Shown here: in pieces, positions 16,933-26,163 of the stretch | Position numbering within the stretch: the stretch's first letter is position 1 | Layout of the letters: each line of letters begins with the position of its first letter | DNA from: Gammaproteobacteria bacterium | Lineage (GTDB): Bacteria > Pseudomonadota > Gammaproteobacteria > Pseudomonadales > Azotimanducaceae | Length of the DNA stretch: 52,408 bases | Assembly: GCA_009837185.1 (NCBI GenBank) | Contig: VXUA01000061.1 | Span: 1-52,408 of the forward strand | Direction: 5' to 3' | Translations under genes and position numbers: made by a program | The notes under the pieces: generated by a model | What the model saw: only the letters and a program-made list of their open reading frames with translations | Database searches by the model: none | What the model was told of the DNA's origin: nothing

Positions 16933-17217
16933 TTGAAACCTACCGAACCGGCACTCCCTATGGGCGAAGCACTCCGAATCACAAAGACTATTTTCGATGC
17001 TTTCGTAACGGTCAGCGATGAGAGTGCTACCGCAGTGCTTCCAGGTGATCTCGTCCAACATATGCGAGAACAGAACGACCCAATGGGCATATGGAAAATC
17101 ATTGGGGAGTTAAACACACTTCATGAACTCGGACTTATACGGTTCGATGAAGAATCGGCAACATGGCACTTAGTCGCAACTAGTTGGGACCCTACATGGT
17201 CCCAGGAGGGTCTCTAA
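16933..17217 (+). CDS. Small protein of unknown function, winged-helix-like
   Basis: Up to 94 residues (TTG start at 16933), or 85 from the ATG at 16960 (MGEALRITKTIFD). I do not recognise the family. The pattern of helices with GIWKIIGELNTLHELGLIRF, then a short strand pair with ESATWHLVATSW, resembles the recognition helix and wing of a winged-helix domain, but this is inference. It lies alone on the plus strand between the tmRNA and the convergent ispA gene. A perfect 6-bp hairpin (GGGACC, CTACAT, GGTCCC at 17186 to 17203) lies at its 3' end, just past the ispA stop on the other strand. It has no T tract. Confidence 0.55.
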   Translation: MKPTEPALPMGEALRITKTIFDAFVTVSDESATAVLPGDLVQHMREQNDPMGIWKIIGELNTLHELGLIRFDEESATWHLVATSWDPTWSQEGL

Positions 17218-17224
17218 CTAAGCA

Positions 17225-18106
17225 TCAGCTTTGCCGATGCACACACTCCTCCGCAAGCCTTTGCACTAAGGTCATATCCGCATCTACTGATTTGAGAATT
17301 TCAACAGCTTCATTCAGATACTGAATTGCTCTATTTCGGGTCTCCTCTGTACCTAAGAAGGCGACGGCATTCTTCTTCCCAGCAAGTGAATCCGCACCCG
17401 CTGGTTTACCGAGTTGTTCATTTTCTGCGGTAGCATCTAGATAGTCATCCGTGAGTTGAAACGCGATGCCGATCTTGGTACCAGCTTCACTCATCGTTCC
17501 AAATTGCTCTGACTCTCGCGAGAAGCCGGCAACAATCGCACCCATTTCAAGTGCGGCACGAAACAGTGCGCCAGTCTTACCCTCGTGCATGGTGAACAGT
17601 TGGTCAAGGTCGTGTATAGCACGATGCATTAACTCCATATCCATCGCCTGACCGCCAACCATATACCGCCAACCACTTGCGTTTGCTAGCACGGCCGCGC
17701 AGTCCGTTCGCTGTTGTTCGGTTAGTTCTGCTGCGTCCAGAATGGTTGAGAACGCTAAGGTTTGAAGCGCGTCACCAGCGAGAATCGCGATCGTACTTCC
17801 AAATTGTTTGTGGCAACTCGGTTGTCCCCGCCTCGTATCGGAGTCGTCCATATCCGGTAAATCATCATGCACCAATGAATACGCGTGAATCAATTCAATG
17901 GCGGCGGCTGGCGGTAGAGCGGTGTTGATTTCCGCACCAAAACCAACGGATGCAGCACAAACTAGCACCGCACGCACTCGTTTCGCGGTCCCACACACCG
18001 AGTACTTCATCGCTTCCACCAAAGCAGATGAATGCTCGGAAGTAAGTTGTAACCGCGCCTCTAAGTCCAATTCGACTAGATGCCGAATGTGATCTAGATC
18101 GTACAT
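17225..18106 (-). CDS. ispA: Farnesyl diphosphate synthase IspA
   Basis: A 293-residue all-helical trans-prenyltransferase that builds geranyl and then farnesyl diphosphate from isopentenyl and dimethylallyl diphosphate, feeding ubiquinone, undecaprenyl and other prenyl lipids. The first aspartate-rich motif (HDDLPDMDDSDTRRG) and second (FQLTDDYLDATAE) are intact. Before the first motif the AIELIHAYSLVHDD segment is typical of bacterial short-chain enzymes. Lys-rich GKPAGADSLAGKKNA follows the second motif. It is last in the leftward run and lies 27 bp after xseB. The usual next gene, dxs, is absent: here the transcript ends against an opposing small gene. Confidence 0.94.
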   Translation of the reverse strand: MYDLDHIRHLVELDLEARLQLTSEHSSALVEAMKYSVCGTAKRVRAVLVCAASVGFGAEINTALPPAAAIELIHAYSLVHDDLPDMDDSDTRRGQPSCHKQFGSTIAILAGDALQTLAFSTILDAAELTEQQRTDCAAVLANASGWRYMVGGQAMDMELMHRAIHDLDQLFTMHEGKTGALFRAALEMGAIVAGFSRESEQFGTMSEAGTKIGIAFQLTDDYLDATAENEQLGKPAGADSLAGKKNAVAFLGTEETRNRAIQYLNEAVEILKSVDADMTLVQRLAEECVHRQS

Positions 18107-18133
18107 AGTTTCCGCGATACGAAGACGAAGTCG

Positions 18134-18358
18134 CTAGTCTTCGGAGTCAAAATTCATTTCCTGCATCAACTTCGATACTCTCGCCTCGGCATCAGCGAGT
18201 GATTGCTGGCAGCGCCGTGCTAGTCCAACGCCCTTTTCAAACGCTTTTAATGACTCTTCTAGAGTCAATTCCCCGCTCTCCATTTTCGAGACTAGTGCTT
18301 CCAATTCAGCGATGTCTTTTTCAAAGTCAACTGCTGTGTTTTCTTCTTGCTTCGACAT
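18134..18358 (-). CDS. xseB: Exodeoxyribonuclease VII small subunit XseB
   Basis: A 74-residue coiled-coil subunit of exonuclease VII, which degrades single-stranded DNA together with XseA. The family core is plain: FEKDIAELEALVSKMESGEL, LTLEESLKAFEKGVGLARRC and the heptad tail ADAEARVSKL. Length is normal (E. coli 80). It lies between pgpA and ispA, the same xseB-ispA pairing seen across Proteobacteria. XseA is not in the window. Confidence 0.92.
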   Translation of the reverse strand: MSKQEENTAVDFEKDIAELEALVSKMESGELTLEESLKAFEKGVGLARRCQQSLADAEARVSKLMQEMNFDSED

Positions 18359-18366
18359 AAACTCTC

Positions 18367-18888
18367 CTAACCATGCGTTGTGATCCCCATAAGATGGGTG
18401 ATTATTGCTGCTCCTGCGCCGGCGATCACATCGTCCAAAATAATTCCGTATGCACCTGGAGCTCTCTGCTCAACCCAAGAAATCGGCCACGGCTTTACGA
18501 TATCAAAAATTCTAAATATTAGAATTGCAATCACGTAAAGCCACCACTTTTGAGGCACCAAAAACAACGCGACGGCCATGCCAAGAAACTCATCGAGAAC
18601 AATACAAGATTCATCCTTTGCACCGTACTTTCGAACGACAAAGCCTAGAGTAAGTCGAGTGCCAATAAATAATAAAAAAATGACTGCGAACTGGATTACC
18701 CTCGTCTCTGGTTCTACCGGCACGAAGAACCAGAAGATTAGCGCCATCACCAAAGACGCTATAGTTCCCGGTGCGAAGGGAATCCACCCGATTCCGAAAC
18801 CAGTAGCTATTACCACCAACGGGTCTTTAAACGCGTGAGTTCTTAACCGCTCCGCGTTCGAATCAATTGGGGGTGTACTTTCTGGCAC
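18367..18888 (-). CDS. pgpA: Phosphatidylglycerophosphatase A
   Basis: A 173-residue inner-membrane phosphatase that removes phosphate from phosphatidylglycerol phosphate in phospholipid synthesis. Family signatures are the N-terminal ATGFGIGWIPFAPGTIAS, the charged ESCIVLDEFLGM centre with its conserved Asp and Glu, FRIFDIVKPWPISWVE, and GIILDDVIAGAGAA at the C-terminus. There are four predicted membrane helices. It follows thiL by 11 bp, the standard thiL-pgpA pair. Confidence 0.94.
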   Translation of the reverse strand: MPESTPPIDSNAERLRTHAFKDPLVVIATGFGIGWIPFAPGTIASLVMALIFWFFVPVEPETRVIQFAVIFLLFIGTRLTLGFVVRKYGAKDESCIVLDEFLGMAVALFLVPQKWWLYVIAILIFRIFDIVKPWPISWVEQRAPGAYGIILDDVIAGAGAAIITHLMGITTHG

Positions 18889-18899
18889 AAAAATCTCTG

Positions 18900-19850
18900 T
18901 TAAAAGTGAGAATACCCGGTAGTACGAGAAATCACATCATGATCGGGGATGAATATACGATCCGACGTAGACAGTACCTTTCCGATGAGGGAAATTGGGA
19001 TGTCTGAACTTTGGGCATAGTTTAACACCATCTCACGCTTGTCGTTCGCTGAAGTTAACAGTATTTCATAACTGTCGTCCTGTGTTAAAACTTCTTCTAG
19101 TTCCGCACTGGGCCAAAGGGGTATTTCACGACTCTCGACGCGATACCCGTATGAAGAACCAGAGACTAACTGTGTTAACTCAAACCCTAAGCCATCGCTG
19201 ATGTCCGTACATGCACTCGCACACTCACGAACGCAATCAACAAATCGAGTTCTTATCGGTGGGAGCAAATAGCGGGCAATAACATCTGTGCTCGTCAGTC
19301 GTTTCAGATCGGACAAACCTCGTGGACTCCATGTGGTCATAGTCTGCAATGCAAGTGACGTTGCGCCCAATTTACCTGTGACCCAAATATCATCCTCTGG
19401 TTCGGCGGTATTACGTAGTATGGCTTGACCTCGAGGTACTGACCCTATTGCAGTTACGGCAATCTGCTTGACGCCTTTAGCGAGATTGCCGCCAATCACG
19501 GTAGTGTTGGCATCGGTGCACCCATCACGAACACCATCTGCGAACGCGGCTATCCAATCAACGTCCGCTTGGTCGATAGTTAAAGCAATAGTTAAGTATC
19601 GAGGCACGGCACCCATTGCGACGATATCCGAAACGCTCATTGCGACGGTTCGATATCCAACTAAATCTCCGGGACAATCTCTTGGAACATGAACTCCGTC
19701 CAAACATACGTCCGTACTCACCACCATTTCCTGCTCTGGTTCCCATGCAACCACAGCAGCGTCGTCGCCAGGTCCAATCTTAAGTTGCGCGTCGCGTCCG
19801 GCAGTTCCAAGTCGATCGAGAATTAGATGAATGAGCTCTACTTCATTCAT
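18900..19850 (-). CDS. thiL: Thiamine-monophosphate kinase ThiL
   Basis: A 316-residue enzyme that phosphorylates thiamine monophosphate to thiamine diphosphate with ATP. It belongs to the AIR synthase/PurM-like ATPase fold. The conserved IGPGDDAAVV metal-binding motif near residue 26, VVSTDVCLDGVHV, the GYRTVAMSVSDIVAMGA helix, and the late TDISDGLGFEL motif are all present. The start codon overlaps the end of nusB by 4 bp, so the two are translationally coupled. Length matches E. coli ThiL (325). Confidence 0.94.
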   Translation of the reverse strand: MNEVELIHLILDRLGTAGRDAQLKIGPGDDAAVVAWEPEQEMVVSTDVCLDGVHVPRDCPGDLVGYRTVAMSVSDIVAMGAVPRYLTIALTIDQADVDWIAAFADGVRDGCTDANTTVIGGNLAKGVKQIAVTAIGSVPRGQAILRNTAEPEDDIWVTGKLGATSLALQTMTTWSPRGLSDLKRLTSTDVIARYLLPPIRTRFVDCVRECASACTDISDGLGFELTQLVSGSSYGYRVESREIPLWPSAELEEVLTQDDSYEILLTSANDKREMVLNYAQSSDIPISLIGKVLSTSDRIFIPDHDVISRTTGYSHF

Positions 19851-20281
19851 GAGGACTCCCGCGCGCTTCGTGCCACGGCATCTAGCACAGCATTAATGTA
19901 GCGAAAACTATCTTGTGCACCAAACAATTTCGCGAGTTCGACCCACTCATTAATTACTACCGTGGTAGGAACATCCTCGCGTTCAAGCAACTCAAAACTG
20001 CCTGCGCGTAAACATGCTCTTTCCACCGGGGTTATGTCATCGAATGACCTGTCGAGATATGGTTCGTAGGTACGATCGAGATCTTGCACTGAACGTAATA
20101 TTCCCTGCAAACACTGGGTGAAGTACTTTTTATCGGCCTTGGCTAGAGATCCTTCATCCGTCATGAATTGATGCAGATCAGCTTCCCCTGTCCTAGCTAA
20201 ATCCCACTGATAGAGGGCCTGCAATAGGGCACGACGACTTTGTCGACGTTGTTTCGGTGAAAATTTCTCGGCGTTAGACAC
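19847..20281 (-). CDS. nusB: Transcription antitermination factor NusB
   Basis: A 144-residue helical RNA-binding protein that binds boxA with NusE (S10) for antitermination of ribosomal RNA operons. The N-terminal arginine-rich SPKQRRQSRRALLQALYQWD and the C-terminal VVINEWVELAKLFGAQDSFRYINAVLDAVAR are characteristic. It overlaps ribD by 8 bp upstream and thiL by 4 bp downstream. The riboflavin genes ribE, ribBA and ribH, which usually stand between ribD and nusB, are missing here. Confidence 0.94.
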   Translation of the reverse strand: MSNAEKFSPKQRRQSRRALLQALYQWDLARTGEADLHQFMTDEGSLAKADKKYFTQCLQGILRSVQDLDRTYEPYLDRSFDDITPVERACLRAGSFELLEREDVPTTVVINEWVELAKLFGAQDSFRYINAVLDAVARSARESS

Positions 20282-21353
20282 AGGACTCAGCGTTGATGAT
20301 CACAATGCGAAGATCTTCTCCAATCGTGTCGATTGAGTGTAGTTTACCGTTGATCGCGTTACATAGAGCGTCAATTTGTAACTGCGCCACGGGCCGAGCT
20401 CGCGAACCAAGTATTTTCGGCGCGACATAAAAGACAAACTCATCCCACAAGCCTGTTTGCAAATAACTAGAGGTGAGTGTAGGACCAGCCTCAACCAAGA
20501 CTTCATTGACTCCCACTTTGGCTAATCGTTCGTGCACGCTGTCAAGGTCGGCTTGAGCGTTATCGTGCTCCCACTTGATGGAGTTTGGTGGCGTCGTCGC
20601 AGTCGAGTTGCACACAAGGACAACTTCACCGGGATGCTTGAACAACTCGGCGTCAGACGGAGTCTGACCTTGAGTGTCCAAAACCACTCGCATGGGCGAG
20701 CAGGACCCGTAACGAGTGTCGCGAACGGTCAGTTTTGGATTGTCGCTAAGTATCGTGTTTTTGCCGGTAACAATCGCGCCGCTGCGCGCTCGTAGACGCT
20801 GGACATCCTGACGGGCATCCGAACTTGTGATCCATTGACTCTCCCCAGACTCCATGGCCACGCGTCCGTCCAGCGACATTCCTGACTTCACTCGGACATA
20901 GGGTCTTGCATGTGTCATCCGTTTATGAAAACCGGGATTCAACGATCGAGCTTCAACTAACCCAAGCACAGTGACCGATATCGATGCCTCCTGAAGCTCG
21001 CGGACACCAGACCCGTTCACTTCAGGATTGGGATCGAGTTCTCCAACAACAACGCGGTGGATTCCCGCTGAGATCAACGCAGCCGTGCAAGGCGGAGTTC
21101 GCCCCTCAATACAACATGGTTCTAAACTAACGTACGCAGTGGCTCCCGAAGGGTCCTCCGAGGCGGTCGCAAGTGCTTGTACTTCAGCATGAGCGCCGCC
21201 GTCGTGAAGATGTGCACCACGCCCAATCACCGTTCCATTCTTGACCAATAAACAACCCACTCGAGGGTTGTTTCGCGTTACTCTATAGAGTCCATTAGCA
21301 GCGAGCCGAATAGCGGCGTGGGTGTAGAGTTTGTCAACTGTAGGCCGGTGCAT
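20274..21353 (-). CDS. ribD: Bifunctional riboflavin deaminase/reductase RibD
   Basis: A 359-residue two-domain enzyme for steps two and three of riboflavin synthesis. The N-terminal deaminase (1 to about 145) carries the zinc site HAEVQAL, then LEPCCIEGRTPPC. The C-terminal NADPH-dependent reductase begins near RPYVRVKSGMSLDGRVAM and includes the SQWITSSDARQDVQRLRARS substrate loop. Length matches E. coli RibD (367). It lies 53 bp after glyA with no nrdR in between, unlike many gammaproteobacteria. Confidence 0.94.
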   Translation of the reverse strand: MHRPTVDKLYTHAAIRLAANGLYRVTRNNPRVGCLLVKNGTVIGRGAHLHDGGAHAEVQALATASEDPSGATAYVSLEPCCIEGRTPPCTAALISAGIHRVVVGELDPNPEVNGSGVRELQEASISVTVLGLVEARSLNPGFHKRMTHARPYVRVKSGMSLDGRVAMESGESQWITSSDARQDVQRLRARSGAIVTGKNTILSDNPKLTVRDTRYGSCSPMRVVLDTQGQTPSDAELFKHPGEVVLVCNSTATTPPNSIKWEHDNAQADLDSVHERLAKVGVNEVLVEAGPTLTSSYLQTGLWDEFVFYVAPKILGSRARPVAQLQIDALCNAINGKLHSIDTIGEDLRIVIINAESCV

Positions 21354-21406
21354 TGCCAGAATTCCTGGATCGAAACTCGACCGTAAACGGTGTTATGACA
21401 GCACAA

Positions 21407-22660
21407 TCACTGCGTGTAAACTGGATGCTTTTGACACATCTCACGTACTTTTATCCGAACGGACGCAACCATATTGTCGTTGGAAATGTCATCGAGAATA
21501 TCGCACATCCATTGAGTTAGCGTAGAACACTCCTCTGTCCCAAAACCGCGACGGGTCGCCGCTGCAGAGCCAATGCGTAAACCGCTGGTCACGAATGGTG
21601 AACGCGGATCGCCCGGTACGGTGTTCTTATTGACCGTGATGTTCGCTCGATTCAAGGCTGCGTCTGCAGCTTTTCCGGTGATGTCCTTGTCGATCAGATC
21701 CAACAAGAACAGATGGTTATCAGTGCCACCCGACACTACCTTGTAGCCGCGCTCGACAAATCCGCGAGCCATCGTCCTAGCGTTTTCCACAACCTGTATT
21801 TGATAGTCTCGAAATTCCGGGGCTGCGGCTTCTTTAAAACACACTGCTTTTGCGGCGATGATGTGCATCAAGGGGCCACCTTGAGTGCCTGGAAACAGAG
21901 CAGAATTGAGTCGTTTTTCGATGTTTGGATTTGCTCGAGCCAAGATCAATCCACCGCGTGGTCCAGCCAGTGTTTTGTGCGTCGTGGTCGTTACAACATC
22001 CGCATGTGGAATTGGATTGGGATAGACACCGGCGGCCACTAAACCGGCAACGTGAGCCATATCCACCAATAGATAAGCACCTACAGAATCTGCTATCTCT
22101 CGAAATTTCGCCCAGTCGAGTTTGCGACTGTAAGCGGAAAAGCCAGCTACAATGAGTTTAGGTTGGTGTTCATGCGCGATAGCTGAAATATCGTCGTAGT
22201 CCACTAAACCGTCTGTAGGACGTACCCCGTATTGGACCGCTCGATAGATTCGCCCCGAAAAGTTTACTGGTGAGCCATGAGTTAAATGGCCACCCTCTGA
22301 CAGGCTCATTCCCAACACCACATCATTTGGTTCCATCAAGGCCAAGTAAGCTGATGCATTGGCCTGACTACCCGAATGCGGCTGGACATTCACGTAGTCG
22401 GCACCAAAGAGCTTTTTCGCTCGATCAATCGCTAATACCTCGACCTGGTCTACGTAGTCACAACCGCCGTAATATCGCTTACTGGGATAGCCTTCCGCAT
22501 ATTTATTTGTCATTCCACAACCTTGTGCCTCTAACACCGCCGGAGACACGTAGTTCTCTGAGGCAATCAGTTCGATGTGTTCTTCTTGACGACGATCTTC
22601 AGCAATAATAGACTTCCATACTTCGGGATCAAGATCGCTCAGTTTTTGTTGATTGAACAT
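21407..22660 (-). CDS. glyA: Serine hydroxymethyltransferase GlyA
   Basis: A 417-residue PLP enzyme that interconverts serine and glycine with tetrahydrofolate and is the main source of one-carbon units. The PLP lysine motif [16 protein letters not shown], the [18 protein letters not shown] substrate loop, the [16 protein letters not shown] motif, and the C-terminal [17 protein letters not shown] segment are all in place. Length equals E. coli GlyA (417). It heads the leftward cluster glyA-ribD-nusB-thiL-pgpA-xseB-ispA and is divergent from the first poly-TonB gene across 177 bp, which must hold both promoters. I see no PurR or riboswitch signature there. Confidence 0.96.
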   Translation of the reverse strand: MFNQQKLSDLDPEVWKSIIAEDRRQEEHIELIASENYVSPAVLEAQGCGMTNKYAEGYPSKRYYGGCDYVDQVEVLAIDRAKKLFGADYVNVQPHSGSQANASAYLALMEPNDVVLGMSLSEGGHLTHGSPVNFSGRIYRAVQYGVRPTDGLVDYDDISAIAHEHQPKLIVAGFSAYSRKLDWAKFREIADSVGAYLLVDMAHVAGLVAAGVYPNPIPHADVVTTTTHKTLAGPRGGLILARANPNIEKRLNSALFPGTQGGPLMHIIAAKAVCFKEAAAPEFRDYQIQVVENARTMARGFVERGYKVVSGGTDNHLFLLDLIDKDITGKAADAALNRANITVNKNTVPGDPRSPFVTSGLRIGSAAATRRGFGTEECSTLTQWMCDILDDISNDNMVASVRIKVREMCQKHPVYTQ

Positions 22661-22837
22661 GTGTGGAATAGCAATTTCTATGTTTTAATGAAGGGACTAT
22701 TTTAGTGTTGTGCAAGACGACGACTGGAGAACAGATGTCGAGAAAAATGGTCTTCTCAGACACATGATTGTTTTATAGGAGATGTCAGTTTAAGGTAGTA
22801 GCTTAAAATTTTTAAGTAGAAATTTCGTGGAGGGTAG

Positions 22838-24373
22838 ATGCGAGCGTTTAAGACAAAGCACAATCAACGACGCACCTTAATTGGCGCGATCTGTACCGCA
22901 ATGATTGGGACATTTCTCACACACGCAATTTTCGTCTCAGCAGTCGAGGATGATCGGCTAAGAGAAGTGGCTACTCCGAACGCGACTTATCCTAAAGGAG
23001 TCTGGCACAGCGGTCATGATGGCCGAGTCACAGTTACGTTTGACGTAAACAAACGTGGCAAAGTGCAAAACGTTTGTATCACCCATTCCACCTACCCCGG
23101 TATATTCGACCTCTACGCACTTAAAGCGGTGAAAGACTACCAATATGAAAACTTGAGCCGTCCTCGTGAACTCGTAGAGGGACTCAGTACGACAGTTAAT
23201 TTCACTCTAGACTCAAATCCTCGAGACTATGTTTCTCCTAAGTATCCGCACTCTGCTTTAGAATTCGGTTTCCAAGGATACGTCGTCGTTAGGTTTGCTG
23301 TTAAACGTAATGGTGCAGTGCGCAACCTGTCGACGGCAGCCGCAGTACCCTCTGAAGTGTTTGAAGACGCTGCTCTGGGGGCGGCAGGACAGTTCAACTT
23401 TGACTCGAATCGATTTTTAAAACGCGAGACAATACATCACAAGTTTGTTTTTTCATTGGACAGTGAACCAAACAATCTAGTAATCCCCGAATATCCAGAT
23501 CAAGCTAAAGAAGACGGCATACAGGGACATGCAATCGTGAATTTTGACATCACTTCTGAAGGTACTGTTGACAGAGAGTTTGTGGTGTACTCCAGTAACA
23601 GCTTATTTGATCAACCTGCTCTGGATGCAGTGTCTCAATTTACTTTTGATCCCAATAAACCTGCTAAGAACATCCATCACAAAGTAGAGTTCGTCCTCAA
23701 TAGGAACCATCGCGCATTAACCAAAGCGGTACCGAAATACCCACGAGAGGCAGTTCTTAATAGAACTGAAGGACATGTAATCGTAAAGTTCGATATCGAC
23801 GAAAGAGGATCCGTCGATAATCTGTCCGTGCTCGAAGCAGAGCCGCCTGATGTCTTCAATGAAGCCGCCCTAGCGGCTACGGCGCAGTTTACTTACTTGC
23901 CGAAGTATGTTGACGGAAAACCCGTTCGTGTTCAGGGGGAGCGCAACAGGCTTCGATTTACACTCGGATCACAAAACCAAGCCGCTCGACAACAAGCTGA
24001 GGAAGTTCAACAGCAACGTCAAGCACGGCGGCCGCAGAGTCGAAGAGGACGGTCTGCTGCGCGGCGATCAGCGGGTGAAGACAGGCGACCCGAGCACATG
24101 CGCAGTATCAAACTCGATCCAATCTACCAATTACAGTTGATTGGGGATCACGATGATGGCAGCGTCATTGTTCAATTCGATGTGAACGGCAGCGGCTACG
24201 TTGAAGGACCAAAAATACTGGAGGTCATCGACACAAGCTTACCGGATGAAATCACGGAACGCATTCTTGACGAGGTTAGCTTCTTTTGGTACGCGCCGTG
24301 GATTGAGAACAATCAACCAAAAACCGTATACGGGGTTAAGCACCGGATTGAACTGACTTTCGTTGACGACTAG
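22838..24373 (+). CDS. Exported protein with five TonB C-terminal-like repeats, copy A
   Basis: A 511-residue protein. Residues 1 to about 36 form a signal peptide or membrane anchor. Five successive domains follow the TonB C-terminal pattern (YP..A...G..G.VVV.F.I...G.V, then FD..AL.AV..F.F.P, then a closing strand F.L). Approximate limits are 46-126, 127-209, 210-288, 289-377 and, after a Gln/Arg-rich linker (378-422), a divergent fifth domain 423-511. Domain 4, with KYVDGKPVRV, is closest to classical TonB. There is no proline-rich TonB spacer and no ExbB or ExbD gene. The start is supported by GGAGGG just upstream. A close paralogue lies 278 bp downstream. Role unknown: periplasmic binding or scaffolding is an inference. 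Confidence 0.75.
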   Translation: MRAFKTKHNQRRTLIGAICTAMIGTFLTHAIFVSAVEDDRLREVATPNATYPKGVWHSGHDGRVTVTFDVNKRGKVQNVCITHSTYPGIFDLYALKAVKDYQYENLSRPRELVEGLSTTVNFTLDSNPRDYVSPKYPHSALEFGFQGYVVVRFAVKRNGAVRNLSTAAAVPSEVFEDAALGAAGQFNFDSNRFLKRETIHHKFVFSLDSEPNNLVIPEYPDQAKEDGIQGHAIVNFDITSEGTVDREFVVYSSNSLFDQPALDAVSQFTFDPNKPAKNIHHKVEFVLNRNHRALTKAVPKYPREAVLNRTEGHVIVKFDIDERGSVDNLSVLEAEPPDVFNEAALAATAQFTYLPKYVDGKPVRVQGERNRLRFTLGSQNQAARQQAEEVQQQRQARRPQSRRGRSAARRSAGEDRRPEHMRSIKLDPIYQLQLIGDHDDGSVIVQFDVNGSGYVEGPKILEVIDTSLPDEITERILDEVSFFWYAPWIENNQPKTVYGVKHRIELTFVDD

Positions 24374-24651
24374 AGCCGAGCGAGCATTTGTCGTCGGGAG
24401 TTCACTCAGCGTCGTCACAAAGGAATTTCAGGCCGAGAATCTGTAGCAAATTCTTACAAGATTCAAGTACTAGCGGAGTACTGGATCTGAAACGCTAACC
24501 ACAGACTGATGCCTTCACCCCTAGTATAATTCCTACTTTAAACTCACTTCTTATCACTCTAGGGCGTCCTACGGTCGCGTCAAGGAATAAGAGACGGTTT
24601 ATAATTTTTTGAAGTTGCTCATCCGGAGGAGACATCAGAACTGGTAAGTCA

Positions 24652-26112
24652 ATGAAGATCCAGCGATATACCGCGTTAGTTGTTCTGACCATCGTATTGA
24701 CTAGTAGTGTTATTACGCGTATGGGAACGATAGCCCTTGCTCAAGAAGCAGACAATGTCCCACTAGAAATCGATGCCCCTATTCCAGTTTATCCTAACGA
24801 GGCTTGGGAAAAGAGTCCGGAAGGCATGGTCACCGTGAAGTTCGACATTACCGATAAGGGCTATGTCGAAAACGCCTATATATACAACGCTTCATTACCG
24901 GGAAAATTCGAACTCTATGCACTCCAAGCAATTAAAGACCATCGTTTCGAACCACCAGACGGATCTCCTCAGCATACTAAGGGCGTCTCAAAAAACTTTT
25001 TCTTTACACTCGATTCCAGTCCAAAAAATCCCGTAAGGGTGAAGTATCCAAAGTCCGCGATGGAACAAGGACCTGAAGGTTATGTCGTGGTGCGGTTTGG
25101 AGTATCGGCGTGGGGTGATGTCCGAGATCAAGAAGTCGTTGGCGCTGAACCGGCTGGTCTCTTTGAAGCTGCAGCCCTTGATGCGGCAAGCAAGATGAAA
25201 TTTGCAAGGCACTTCAAACCTGACCAAAAAATAATGCACAAGTTTACGTTTTCTTTGAACAGTGAACCCAGCAAGGCAGTCGTAGCTGAATTTCCCGCTG
25301 CCGCCAAAGACCAACAACTACAAGGGCATGTCGTCGTCGAATTTGACATCAACGAAGATGGTGAAGTAGAAAATCCCGAAGCGATTTATTCCGATGCTAG
25401 CGTATTCGAGAAAACCGCAATTGCTGCCGTGTCAGAATTTCGTTTTGAGCCGAACTCCCCGAACGAAGGAGTACTGCACAAAGTTGAATTCAATCTCAAC
25501 CAAGACTACCAACCTCTATCCAAAGTTGAACCCGAGTATCCCAAGGAAGCATTGTTGAATAGCATCGAGGGGTACGTAGTCGTTCGATTTGACATTGACG
25601 AAACAGGATCAGTAGCCAATCCAAAGGTGTCAACAGCGAAACCACCGAATTTATTCGACGAATCAGCGTTAACTGCTGTGGCGCAATTCAAGTACTTGCC
25701 AAAGTATGTAGATGGTTATCCTACACCCGTCAAAAATAGATATGTCAGGATCATGTACGAGATGGCTGAAGAAGACAACAAGAGCTCCGGTCGCACACTC
25801 GATGAACAGCCATCAAGTGCCCAAGCAAGGTATCCAATGCATCGACACTCACTAAAACCGACTCACAGGTTGTATATAGCAGGCAACCAAGAGGACGGCA
25901 GCGTTATCGTCGAGTTTGATGTGAACGACCGTGGCTTTGTCGAACAACCCAACATTTTTGAGGTTCAAGGTACGCGGCTGACCGAGAAAATCACTCAGCG
26001 AATTCTCGACGAGGTAGGGTTCTACCGATATACATCCTTTACGATCAATGATATTCCAGTAGGCGTTTACGGTGTCCGGCACCGTATCGAACTACGTTTC
26101 CTAGAGAACTAG
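24652..26112 (+). CDS. Exported protein with five TonB C-terminal-like repeats, copy B
   Basis: A 486-residue paralogue of copy A with the same five-domain plan: signal peptide or anchor (1 to 30, ending IALAQEA), TonB-like repeats at about 42-121, 122-202, 203-282 and 283-371, a short linker, and a divergent fifth repeat at 400-486. Shared landmarks with copy A include GYVVVRF in repeat 2, ALLNSIEGYVVVRFDIDETG versus the matching repeat 4 of copy A, and the closing RIL-DEV-F motif followed by VYGV+HRIEL. The linker differs most, lacking the Gln/Arg tract. The ATG at 24652 has a GGAGGAG motif about 20 bases upstream, rather far. The 278-bp gap before it holds no gene I can support. Confidence 0.75.
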   Translation: MKIQRYTALVVLTIVLTSSVITRMGTIALAQEADNVPLEIDAPIPVYPNEAWEKSPEGMVTVKFDITDKGYVENAYIYNASLPGKFELYALQAIKDHRFEPPDGSPQHTKGVSKNFFFTLDSSPKNPVRVKYPKSAMEQGPEGYVVVRFGVSAWGDVRDQEVVGAEPAGLFEAAALDAASKMKFARHFKPDQKIMHKFTFSLNSEPSKAVVAEFPAAAKDQQLQGHVVVEFDINEDGEVENPEAIYSDASVFEKTAIAAVSEFRFEPNSPNEGVLHKVEFNLNQDYQPLSKVEPEYPKEALLNSIEGYVVVRFDIDETGSVANPKVSTAKPPNLFDESALTAVAQFKYLPKYVDGYPTPVKNRYVRIMYEMAEEDNKSSGRTLDEQPSSAQARYPMHRHSLKPTHRLYIAGNQEDGSVIVEFDVNDRGFVEQPNIFEVQGTRLTEKITQRILDEVGFYRYTSFTINDIPVGVYGVRHRIELRFLEN

Positions 26113-26163
26113 TACCGATAGAACAAGTGGTCTTCGTGCATTCATTAGCTCAGTGTCTGTACC

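Noticed and set aside
17186-17203. GGGACC/GGTCCC hairpin as the ispA terminator
   Set aside because: The stem is perfect, but there is no T tract and it lies inside the opposing small gene.
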